Positions 1 through 7,091 of a DNA stretch of 12,638 bases are shown here, piece after piece. The position numbers and the translations under genes were made by a program. Under the pieces are notes generated by a model, which was not told where the DNA came from, did no database searches, and saw nothing but the letters and a program-made list of their open reading frames with translations. Each line of letters begins with the position of its first letter. The first letter of the stretch is position 1. The DNA comes from Ruminococcaceae bacterium UBA1785 (GTDB lineage: Bacteria; Bacillota; Clostridia; Oscillospirales; Acutalibacteraceae): NCBI GenBank assembly GCA_002314555.1, contig DCGF01000073.1:1-12638 (forward strand), read 5' to 3'.

Positions 1-2419
1 CGACGTCTCCAAATACTGCAAGCCACATATTAGCAATACCAACAAGGCCAAGTATTAAGATGAGAGCCTTAACTGCAAGTGAACCAATGATGTTCTCTTT
101 AACGATCATCTTTGTGTCACGAGCTATGTTGATAGCGTCAACAAGTTTACTTGGATGGTCATCCATAATAACTACATCAGCTGCTTCAAGAGCTGCGTCG
201 GAACCAAGTCCGCCCATAGCTACACCGACATCTGCTCTAGCAAGAACTGGAGCATCATTAAGTCCGTCACCCATAAATGCTACAAGACCTATGCCTTTTG
301 CACCACGCATAACTTCTTCAAGTATATCTACCTTGTCATCTGGCATAAGTTCTGCATAATACTTTTCTATACCAACTGACTTTGCAACAGCTGATGCTGT
401 GTCTGCGTTATCACCTGTGAGCATTACTGTATGAGCAACACCAGTAAGTTTCAAATCACCGATTCCCTCACGGGCATCATCTTTGATCTCATCTGAAACA
501 ACGATATATCCTGCATACTGTCCATCGGCTGCGATATATACCTTAGATCCCATAGAAGATGTGTTCTCAGTAAAGCTGATATTTGCTGCTCTTAAGAGCT
601 TTGCATTACCTGCAAGGATTAAGTGTTTACCAACTACTACACTTACACCGTGACCAGGAATTTCTTTATAGTTAACTATCTTTTCGCGCTCTATATGTCT
701 ACCACCATTCTTATAGTAGAGATCCATAATAGATTTAGCTATTGGATGATTTGAGAGACATTCAGCATGAGCTGCGAGTGTCAAAAGTTGTGATTCTTTA
801 AAGTCGTTTGCTGATGAAACCTGAGTTACACCAAATACACCCTTTGTAAGTGTTCCAGTCTTATCAAATACTACTGTGTCGATGTTGTCGAGTGCCTCAA
901 GGTAGTTTGAACCTTTTACAAGGATACCGTTTCTTGAAGCAAGTCCAAGACCAGCAAAGAAAGCAAGTGGAACAGAAATTACAATTGCACATGGGCAAGC
1001 AATAACGAGAAGTATACAAGCTCTATATAGCCATACAGTCCAAGCTTTTGTAATGATGCTTGGGATTATTGCAATAATAACAGCAAGAGCTAAAACTGCA
1101 GGAGTGTAATAACGTGAGAACTTTGTGATAAATTGCTCAGCTGGAGCCTTTTTCTCAGCTGCATTTTCAACAAGCTCCAAAACCTTTGATACTGTTGATT
1201 CACCGTAGAGTTTAGTAACTCTAATATTTAGGTATGCATCCTTATTAATGTATCCTGCAAGGACTTCGTCGCCCTCTCCCACTCTACGTGGAACTGGCTC
1301 GCCCGTGAGCGCTGAGGTGTCAATATATCCTCTTCCGCTCTCGATGACACCATCAAGTGGCACGCGCTCGCCCGCTCTTACTACGATAACATCTCCAACC
1401 TGAACCTCACTTGGATGAACCTTAATGATTCTGCCACGGTTTACGTGAGCAACCTCAGGTCTTATATCCATAAGTTTTGCGATGGACTTCTTTGATTTAC
1501 CAAGAGCTAAGTCCTCAAGGAATTCACCGATTTGGAAAAGAAGCATTACAAAAACTGCCTCTGGATAATGTCCTGTGATAAATGCTGCGATTGATGCTAT
1601 AGACATAAGGAAGTTCTCATCAAAAACTTTGCCGTGGAGAACTCTACCAACCGCACGAAGTATTACATCATATCCAAGGAAAATATAAGCAATTACAAAG
1701 AAAGGTAAGCCAACCCAGATAGTCTTCTTTATAGCCTTGTAGAGAATAAATCCAACGATAAAGATTGCAAGTCCGATTCCAAGGCGCTTCAATGTTTCAA
1801 TAATTGAGCCCTGTTCGCCCGTCTCATGTTCCTCAACTACGAACTTGCCGCCTTCGCCATGATGATGGTTGAAGTTAAATACCTTAACTTTATTTCCTGC
1901 CTTTTCGCCCTCCTCAGGAACTTCTTCAAAAGTAGGTTTCTTCTTAATCTTTGTCGCTGACATGTTCGAAAGTTTATCTTTTAATGAAACTTTCTTCTCA
2001 ATACTTTCAAGCTTTTCTGTATCAACAGAAGGTTCCTCTTCATCTTCTGGTGCTTCTTCTGTTTCTTCTTCCTTTGATGTTTCCTCTTCTGATTCTTCTA
2101 CTTCTTCAACTTTTTCTTCTTCTGTTGAGAAATCCCATTCCTCTAAAGTTTCAGCGGATTCTTCATCGAGGTTTTCAAGAGTTACAGTTTCATCGTCTTC
2201 CTCTTCGATATCGTAATGATCATAGAGAATGGCGCCATCCTCATATTCCCATTCTTCCTCTTTTGGAGCTTTCTCCTTTGTTGTGATCTCGTCAGAGACA
2301 ACTGGCATTCCTGCCATCTCTTCTGACTCAGCCTCAAGTTTTGCTTTTTTGTCCTTTTCTTTAAGCTCCTCTGTGCTATTTTTAAGAGCATCCTGGGCTC
2401 TCTTTAACAAATCACTCAT
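1..2419 (-). CDS. P1B-2 type heavy-metal (Zn/Cd/Pb) efflux ATPase, partial at C-terminus
   Basis: This is an ATP-driven pump expected to export divalent soft metals such as Zn, Cd or Pb across the cytoplasmic membrane. About 806 residues are visible and the C-terminal end lies beyond the left edge. Seen in order: an acidic, Glu-rich N-terminus (1 to about 205) without cysteine and with His185-187; membrane segments from about 210; the actuator TGE at 372-374; the metal-binding CPC at 475-477; the phosphorylation motif DKTGT with Asp519; HP at 558-559; and GDGLND at 717-722. Lys784 and Asp805 in the last visible helix are 21 residues apart, as are Lys693 and Asp714 of E. coli ZntA (from memory), which supports subclass P1B-2. 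The start is ATG at 2419 with an AAGAGG-like site, five bases after the ArsR-type gene, so the two form one operon. Substrate choice is inferred. The usual N-terminal heavy-metal-associated domain is absent. No frameshift was seen. Confidence 0.93.
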   Translation of the reverse strand, partial: MSDLLKRAQDALKNSTEELKEKDKKAKLEAESEEMAGMPVVSDEITTKEKAPKEEEWEYEDGAILYDHYDIEEEDDETVTLENLDEESAETLEEWDFSTEEEKVEEVEESEEETSKEEETEEAPEDEEEPSVDTEKLESIEKKVSLKDKLSNMSATKIKKKPTFEEVPEEGEKAGNKVKVFNFNHHHGEGGKFVVEEHETGEQGSIIETLKRLGIGLAIFIVGFILYKAIKKTIWVGLPFFVIAYIFLGYDVILRAVGRVLHGKVFDENFLMSIASIAAFITGHYPEAVFVMLLFQIGEFLEDLALGKSKKSIAKLMDIRPEVAHVNRGRIIKVHPSEVQVGDVIVVRAGERVPLDGVIESGRGYIDTSALTGEPVPRRVGEGDEVLAGYINKDAYLNIRVTKLYGESTVSKVLELVENAAEKKAPAEQFITKFSRYYTPAVLALAVIIAIIPSIITKAWTVWLYRACILLVIACPCAIVISVPLAFFAGLGLASRNGILVKGSNYLEALDNIDTVVFDKTGTLTKGVFGVTQVSSANDFKESQLLTLAAHAECLSNHPIAKSIMDLYYKNGGRHIEREKIVNYKEIPGHGVSVVVGKHLILAGNAKLLRAANISFTENTSSMGSKVYIAADGQYAGYIVVSDEIKDDAREGIGDLKLTGVAHTVMLTGDNADTASAVAKSVGIEKYYAELMPDDKVDILEEVMRGAKGIGLVAFMGDGLNDAPVLARADVGVAMGGLGSDAALEAADVVIMDDHPSKLVDAINIARDTKMIVKENIIGSLAVKALILILGLVGIANMWLAVFGDV

Positions 2420-2424
2420 ACCTC

Positions 2425-2724
2425 TTACCTATCCTCTCTTATGTGTTCAAGTCCTATGTTAATTATCTCTTCAACGTGAGTGTCACTCAGCGAATAATAT
2501 ATATTTTGGCCATCTCGTCGGGATTTAACCATGTTGGCCATCTTTAAGGACTTGAGCTGATGCGAAACTGCCGACTTATTCATTCCCACTTCATCCGCGA
2601 TATCACATACGCACATTTCCCTGTGCTTTAGAGCATTTAGAATTCTCACTCGAGTTCCGTCGCCAAAGATTTTAAACAGTTCGGCGAGTTCTAAATACTC
2701 CTCTTCTCTGCAGTTTTCATTCAC
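2425..2724 (-). CDS. ArsR/CadC-family metal-responsive repressor
   Basis: A 99-residue winged-helix metal sensor that should repress its own operon and release DNA when it binds metal, allowing export by the ATPase downstream. The frame is open back to a TTG at 2742, but GTG at 2724 is the better start because AAAGGAGGA at 2739-2731 sits at proper spacing from it. The recognition helix region is around 48-61 (KSAVSHQLKSL). Two metal sites known from the CadC/SmtB family are visible: an alpha3-type site with Cys38-Val-Cys40 plus Cys5 near the N-terminus, and an alpha5-type site with Asp81, His83, His94 and Glu97, whose spacing equals that of SmtB (D104, H106, H117, E120, from memory). The presence of both sites fits a Cd/Pb/Zn sensor like CadC. 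A CadC-like name is reasonable but unproven, so no symbol is given. Confidence 0.93.
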   Translation of the reverse strand: MNENCREEEYLELAELFKIFGDGTRVRILNALKHREMCVCDIADEVGMNKSAVSHQLKSLKMANMVKSRRDGQNIYYSLSDTHVEEIINIGLEHIREDR

Positions 2725-2750
2725 GAGCTCTCCTCCTTTCAACTTATTTG

Positions 2751-2782
2751 TTGAATAATTGAACAGTTATTCAACTATTCAA
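2751..2782. promoter_or_regulatory. Operator dyad for the ArsR/CadC-type repressor
   Basis: A 32-bp imperfect dyad centred between 2766 and 2767 matches at 13 of 16 positions per half. It consists of four contiguous octamers of the form TTGAA-Y-A-R: ttgaataa and ttgaacag on the plus strand, then ttattcaa and ctattcaa, which are the same octamer inverted. The inner 14 bases, TGAACAGTTATTCA (2760-2773), match the 6-2-6 core typical of SmtB/CzrA/CadC operators. The element covers about +1 to +31 of the predicted transcript, so a bound repressor would block initiation or early elongation. Confidence 0.8.
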
Positions 2783-2787
2783 TAATA

Positions 2788-2816
2788 AATATACCCCTTT
2801 ATAATTAAAAAGTCAA
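2788..2816 (-). promoter_or_regulatory. Sigma-A promoter of the metal-resistance operon
   Basis: Read on the minus strand, TTGACT (2816-2811) is followed after 17 bases by TATATT (2793-2788). Both hexamers are close to the housekeeping consensus at ideal spacing. Transcription is expected to begin near 2781, at the edge of the operator dyad, leaving a leader of roughly 55-60 bases before the GTG start. Seen directly in the sequence; activity is inferred. Confidence 0.75.
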
Positions 2817-2823
2817 TTATAAA
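2798..2823. repeat. AT-rich 9-bp inverted repeat overlapping the -35 region
   Basis: Perfect 9-bp arms (tttataatt at 2798-2806 and aattataaa at 2815-2823) flank an 8-base centre. The right arm overlaps the start of the TTGACT hexamer. No T-run follows on the minus strand (GGGG follows), so it is a poor terminator for the ABC operon upstream. It may be a second protein-binding site or simply AT-rich coincidence. Confidence 0.4.
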
Positions 2824-2834
2824 GAGGTAATATT

Positions 2835-4499
2835 TTACATTTCTTCCTGCTCGGCAATATGTCTCTTACCTTTCTTTGAAGTTCTCCAAAGCATAAGGAG
2901 ATTTAAAAGTGCCAGTACAACAAAGAGTCCGAGCGAAACAAGTAAAAGTCTAATCTTTAAGAAAGCATAGAAAGCATATCCTATGCCTCCTATCATGAGC
3001 GCTATGCCAAGGGCAATTCCCATACAAAGAGCGACATTTGTATTCTCCCTAAGAACCGAAAGTTCATCATCCCAAACAAGCTTCGGCTGAACGCTGTCGA
3101 GATAGACTCCCATATAAGCTACAAAAGATATAGATAGAGCACTAAGTGCCATAGAAACTATTACATAGAGAGGGTTTACTCCAATCAAAATAGCCGCAGG
3201 TATTAAGTACATCCAAATACCGACAAACGTCAGACCAAAGGAAACAAGCACTTTAATATCCCACTGCGTATCATACGGAACAGGGATGTATTTCATAAAC
3301 TGGAAGTGTTTGCCCTCTCTTGATATCGAGTTGGATGAGATAGAGTTTAGAGCAGTCATAACGAGTGAGAATACAACAGAACCCATGATGGCGAAGAAGC
3401 CTACTATCTTTGGTGTATTCATATTATAAATTCTAAGTGCTGTAAGTGATGCATCATAAGTCTGCATCTTTAAAATTATGAGGACAAATACTGGCCACAT
3501 AAAGTTTGGAATTACACAATTTGTAAAGAAAGCTGGAGTTCTAAAAAGAATCTTCAATTCTTTGATTAAATACGCTTTAAAAGGTGTCCTTATAACTGAT
3601 ATTTCCATAAGCTTGTTAAAATCACGCTTCTTTGATTTACCAGTTGCGACTAAATTTTCAAAGCCTTTGAAATATATGAGTTCTGCTATAAAGAGCATCA
3701 AAGCTACAGCAAAAATGTTAATTAAAATATAGATTAAAAGATCCGAGACGCTCCCAAAAGCTATGGCTTTAGAGATAAAGTGAACCATAGGGAAGATCTT
3801 ATTCATATAATCTACGAACGGGCTGTTTGTCTCTGTTACAAAGAAACGAACTGCGTCCTCCGCACTGCTGGCTAATACTCTAAAAAGAATTACAAATCCA
3901 AGAATAATGACAGCCAAAACTACAGCGATAATTCTCTGCACGCTCTCCTTATTCTTTACAGCCTTTGTAAAACGCATAATCAGCATAGAGATTATGCCAC
4001 AGTAACAGAGTGGAACAATAGGTAAAGTAAATACGGCTATAAAGCTTGAAACATATGACATAACGCCTGGTTTTGCTGCAAAGAAGAATCCTACAAGGCT
4101 TGCGATAACCATAAAGATTTGCATCGCATTATCGACATAGTATGAAACTGAAAACTTTGCCGCTACAAGCTCCCACGCTTTAACTGGCCAAGGTCTTACA
4201 TATTCAATATCGCTCGAGAAATAAAACTCACTGAAAATTACATTAAAACCAAAGAAGAGTGTGAACAGACATATAAGGTGAAAGACCATAGCCACACCAA
4301 CGTTTTCAATGTGGAAATATGAGAGTCCATCAACAAGTGCATAAGTCATTAGTGCACAAAAAACTGCAACTGGAATAAAAATAAACAAAACGACAATGGC
4401 CACGATAACTTTCATGGTTATTCGTGTCCTCTTGTCGTTTGATTGACTCATTTGTAATGACTTAATAAAAGATTTAGTTAGCGCTTTATACGTTGTCAT
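2835..4499 (-). CDS. Large ABC transporter permease (putative ABC exporter family)
   Basis: A 554-residue integral membrane protein with about twelve predicted helices (roughly 28-56, 66-90, 118-142, 146-175, 187-210, 250-277, 323-344, 364-388, 417-440, 442-467, 487-514 and 517-538). It is the membrane partner of the ATPase encoded just upstream; the frames overlap by 14 bases (4486-4499), which suggests translational coupling. The SREGK segment near 393-397 and the Gln-Pro-Lys-Leu-Val-Trp-Asp-Asp stretch at 471-478 resemble conserved parts of a Firmicutes permease family (I believe Pfam ABC_tran_2, PF16949, from memory). Family members are not functionally defined; export of a peptide, lipid or drug is possible. 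There is no signal peptide or extracellular solute-binding partner, which favours export over import. No clear terminator follows the gene. Confidence 0.85.
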   Translation of the reverse strand: MTTYKALTKSFIKSLQMSQSNDKRTRITMKVIVAIVVLFIFIPVAVFCALMTYALVDGLSYFHIENVGVAMVFHLICLFTLFFGFNVIFSEFYFSSDIEYVRPWPVKAWELVAAKFSVSYYVDNAMQIFMVIASLVGFFFAAKPGVMSYVSSFIAVFTLPIVPLCYCGIISMLIMRFTKAVKNKESVQRIIAVVLAVIILGFVILFRVLASSAEDAVRFFVTETNSPFVDYMNKIFPMVHFISKAIAFGSVSDLLIYILINIFAVALMLFIAELIYFKGFENLVATGKSKKRDFNKLMEISVIRTPFKAYLIKELKILFRTPAFFTNCVIPNFMWPVFVLIILKMQTYDASLTALRIYNMNTPKIVGFFAIMGSVVFSLVMTALNSISSNSISREGKHFQFMKYIPVPYDTQWDIKVLVSFGLTFVGIWMYLIPAAILIGVNPLYVIVSMALSALSISFVAYMGVYLDSVQPKLVWDDELSVLRENTNVALCMGIALGIALMIGGIGYAFYAFLKIRLLLVSLGLFVVLALLNLLMLWRTSKKGKRHIAEQEEM

Positions 4500-5220
4500 C
4501 TTTCTTTTCTCCGGTCATTTCAAGGAATATCTGCTCAAAATCTTTTCCTGGGTATCTAGAGGAGAGTTCCTCCATAGTTCCATAGAAAATGTCTTTTCCG
4601 TGATTAATAATGATTATCTTATCACAGAGCTTTTCCGCAACTTCTAAGACGTGCGTCGAGAAGAGTACGCAGTTGCCAGCTTCTGCATGCTCGTGCATCA
4701 TGGCTTTTAAGTTATAAGCTGATTTTGGGTCGAGGCCGATAAGCGGCTCATCCAAAATCCAAACTGGTGGGTTGTGCACGAGCGCAGCTGCAACCATCAT
4801 CTTCTGACGCATACCATGTGAATAGTTCTGCATCTGCAAATCGAGAGCATCCATAAGGCCGAAACGAGTCGCAAAAGTCTCAATTCTTTCACGACGGATA
4901 TCAGTCGGAACCTTATAGATGTCTGCGATAAAGTTTAAAAACTCAATGCCTTTAAGGCGAAGGAACATATCAGGGTTATCTGAGATATAACCTATGATTT
5001 CCTTTGCCTCTAAAGGTTGTTTTGCCATATCAAAACCGTTTATATTTACAGTTCCTGAGTCAGGCTTTAGTATTCCTGTGAGGATTTTCATAGTTGTAGT
5101 TTTACCGGCGCCGTTAGGGCCAACAAAACCAACTATCTCACCATCATTTACGGTGAAACTTAAATCATCAACAGCTTTTAAAGTGTTAAATGTTTTAGTA
5201 ACATTCGTAATTTCTAGCAT
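4486..5220 (-). CDS. ABC transporter ATP-binding protein
   Basis: A 244-residue nucleotide-binding subunit that should dimerise and drive the adjacent permease. Seen: Walker A GPNGAGKTT (34-42), signature segment YSHGMRQ (133-139) in place of LSGGQ, Walker B ending in Asp157-Glu158, D-loop GLDP (162-165) and switch His190. The Q-loop region reads GYISDNPDMF (77-86) and has no glutamine at the usual position, a variation found in several Gram-positive drug/peptide export ATPases. ATG at 5220 is preceded by AAGGAG at good spacing, and the kinase gene ends only nine bases upstream, so kinase, ATPase and permease probably form one transcript. Substrate unknown. The C-terminal tail is short, without an added regulatory domain. 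Confidence 0.93.
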   Translation of the reverse strand: MLEITNVTKTFNTLKAVDDLSFTVNDGEIVGFVGPNGAGKTTTMKILTGILKPDSGTVNINGFDMAKQPLEAKEIIGYISDNPDMFLRLKGIEFLNFIADIYKVPTDIRRERIETFATRFGLMDALDLQMQNYSHGMRQKMMVAAALVHNPPVWILDEPLIGLDPKSAYNLKAMMHEHAEAGNCVLFSTHVLEVAEKLCDKIIIINHGKDIFYGTMEELSSRYPGKDFEQIFLEMTGEKKDDNV

Positions 5221-5229
5221 CTCTACTCC

Positions 5230-6924
5230 TTAGATAAGCTTATCAAGAACCTTAAGTAACTTTTCAACATCTACTGGCTTTGTAATATGGGCATTCATTC
5301 CAGCAGCACGTGATTTTTGACGGTCCTCATCAAACGCATTTGCTGTCATTGCAATAATTGGGATGTGGGAAATTGCCTTCTGTGGCAATGCCCTTATAGC
5401 ACGTGTAGCCTCATAACCATCCATGTTTGGCATCTGAATATCCATAAGAATAGCGGCATATTCGCCTTCCTGTGCTCTCTCCATGATAGCCACTGCAACA
5501 GTACCGTCATCTACGTCATTAACTACGAATCCACGTTCCTCAAGAAGGTCTTTTGCCATGTCGCGGTTAAGTTCGTTATCCTCTACGAGGAGAAGCTTTT
5601 TACCGATGAATTTATCAGTAGAAACAGCGCCCTTAGTAATAGTTCTGTCATCGAGTGTTGAGCCGCTTACAGCGAGTTTAAACTTAAATCTCAAAATAAA
5701 TTCTGTGCCAATTCCAGGCTCACTCTTTACTGCAATTTGACCATTCATAAGGTCAACAATATTCTTAGTGATTGTAAGGCCTAGACCCGCTCCGACAGTT
5801 CTATTTACGCTGACTGTATTTTCACGTGAGAATGGCTCATAAATATGTTTAATAAAGTCGTGACCGATACCAGCACCGTTATCTCTAATTCTAAATTCAT
5901 ATACACCATATCCAGGTTCCTCGCTATCGCGCTGAAGAACTTCAAAGTTAACTATTCCACCAGGATCAGTAAACTTTTCTGAGTTGGAGAAAAGGTTTAA
6001 GAACACCTGATTTAGATGTATCTTATCGCAGAAAATATTTTCATCCACGATACCTGAGAAATTAGTAGCAAATGTGAGTTTCTTTGCTTCAAGACCTGGA
6101 CGAACCATCTCATCAACACCTGCAACAAGTGAGAAGAGATTATATGCTTCTTCTTTAATAGAAATTGTGCCGTTTTCTATACGGTTAACGTCAATAATAT
6201 CATTTACAAGTGTGAGGAGATGATCATTAGATGACTTAACCTTCTTTAAGTATCCACGTACTTTATCTGGGTCCTCAGCATTTTCGTACGCAAGGTCAGT
6301 AAAGCCCATTGAGGAACTCATTGGCGTACGAAGATCATGTGACATATTTGAAATAAAGAGGGCTTTTGCTGCGTCTGCTGCTTCTGCCTTTTTCAAGCGC
6401 TCCTCAAGGAGAGTCTTCTCGACACTTCTCTTTGCGCTTGCAAAAACAAGGTAAATATATGCAGCAAAAGCGAAGCACTCAACTGCAACAAGGAGTACAA
6501 ATGCCTGCTCTGCTCTATATGCAGCCTGATATACAGAACGTTCTGGAGCCATAAAGATAAGTTCTCTATCCTCATCAACATCCATTCGGATGATTGAGGT
6601 GTCTTTTATAGTTCCAGCGCCCTTAAATACATTGTTAAGTTCTGGGCTGATTTTTACTTCTTTTGAGTTATAGAGAACATTAAGTGATGCTTTCTCTATG
6701 ATAAACACTTCACCATTACCATAATAGAGATTTAAAGCACCGAGGTCTGAATCCTCTGTAGTTTTAGCTTTAGCAGCAAGTGATTCTGCAGTAGCTTCAA
6801 ATTTTGCATATGATTCACTCTTAACCGCACTGATAATATTTGAGTACGAGTACCATGTGCAAACTGCTACGAATGCCATAATTACTATAGTAATAATGAC
6901 AAGTGTTGTTCTTTTTCTAGGCAT
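5230..6924 (-). CDS. Membrane-bound hybrid sensor histidine kinase (HisKA-HATPase-REC)
   Basis: A sensor kinase that autophosphorylates on His and passes phosphate to its own receiver. From ATG at 6924 it has 564 residues. Order: N-terminal helix (about 7-27), an extracytoplasmic sensing region of about 110 residues with no family I recognise, second helix (about 140-164), coiled linker, HisKA with His196 in SHDLRTP, HATPase with N-box Asn310/Asn314, DNGAGIG (348-354) and GAGLGL (378-383), then a C-terminal receiver with Asp449, phosphoacceptor Asp495, Thr527 and Lys549. An in-frame ATG lies at 6930, but GGGGAGG abuts it too closely; the ATG at 6924 is about 7 bases from GGAGG and is preferred. 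It contains no Hpt domain; a separate Hpt gene lies divergently at 8620. Downstream, nine bases away, is an ABC exporter. Signal unknown. Confidence 0.92.
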   Translation of the reverse strand: MPRKRTTLVIITIVIMAFVAVCTWYSYSNIISAVKSESYAKFEATAESLAAKAKTTEDSDLGALNLYYGNGEVFIIEKASLNVLYNSKEVKISPELNNVFKGAGTIKDTSIIRMDVDEDRELIFMAPERSVYQAAYRAEQAFVLLVAVECFAFAAYIYLVFASAKRSVEKTLLEERLKKAEAADAAKALFISNMSHDLRTPMSSSMGFTDLAYENAEDPDKVRGYLKKVKSSNDHLLTLVNDIIDVNRIENGTISIKEEAYNLFSLVAGVDEMVRPGLEAKKLTFATNFSGIVDENIFCDKIHLNQVFLNLFSNSEKFTDPGGIVNFEVLQRDSEEPGYGVYEFRIRDNGAGIGHDFIKHIYEPFSRENTVSVNRTVGAGLGLTITKNIVDLMNGQIAVKSEPGIGTEFILRFKFKLAVSGSTLDDRTITKGAVSTDKFIGKKLLLVEDNELNRDMAKDLLEERGFVVNDVDDGTVAVAIMERAQEGEYAAILMDIQMPNMDGYEATRAIRALPQKAISHIPIIAMTANAFDEDRQKSRAAGMNAHITKPVDVEKLLKVLDKLI

Positions 6925-6930
6925 TTGCAT

Positions 6931-7091
6931 ACCTCCCCACCTTAATTTAAATACAGTATAACACTTTTTTAGTATATTTTCACTATTTATTATTGGTTTC
7001 TCTTTACTTTTTTATATAAAATAATTATAATGTTATTAATTACCCTAATATTTTGGGGATTTATAAACATTTTTTAGTAAGGAGGGATTGT
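6931..7091. promoter_or_regulatory. Divergent intergenic promoter region
   Basis: This very AT-rich 161-base gap separates the kinase and the HD-GYP regulator, transcribed away from each other. Toward the kinase (minus strand), TATACT occurs at 6960-6955 and again at 6976-6971, but neither has a convincing -35 at 17 bases. The plus-strand promoter is listed separately. No riboswitch or clear operator dyad was recognised. Confidence 0.6.
7003..7031 (+). promoter_or_regulatory. Predicted sigma-A promoter for the HD-GYP/Hpt genes
   Basis: TTTACT (7003-7008) and a perfect TATAAT (7026-7031) are separated by 17 bases. Transcription would start near 7038, giving a leader of about 54 bases before ATG at 7092. 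The -35 matches four of six consensus positions. Confidence 0.65.

Noticed and set aside
60..379. Plus-strand frames of 99 and 74 codons near the left edge
   Set aside because: Both are antisense to the P-type ATPase hinge region, whose motifs (GDGLND) read cleanly on the minus strand.
1869..2286. Ser-rich and Leu-rich plus-strand frames opposite the ATPase N-terminus
   Set aside because: They are antisense to Glu-rich codons (GAA/GAG read as TTC/CTC or TCT), which explains the composition; there is no ribosome binding site and the minus-strand gene is continuous.
2182..2391. 69-codon minus-strand frame inside the ATPase N-terminus
   Set aside because: It is an offset-frame shadow of the ATPase gene with no family resemblance.
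5233..5244. 12-bp palindrome GATAAGCTTATC at the end of the kinase gene
   Set aside because: It encodes the last kinase residues (DKLI) and lacks a T-run; too short to be a terminator and no known operator is recognised.
7041..7057. Possible hairpin CCC...GGGG in the HD-GYP leader
   Set aside because: Only three G-C pairs with a mismatched AT stretch between; not stable enough to call a riboswitch or attenuator.
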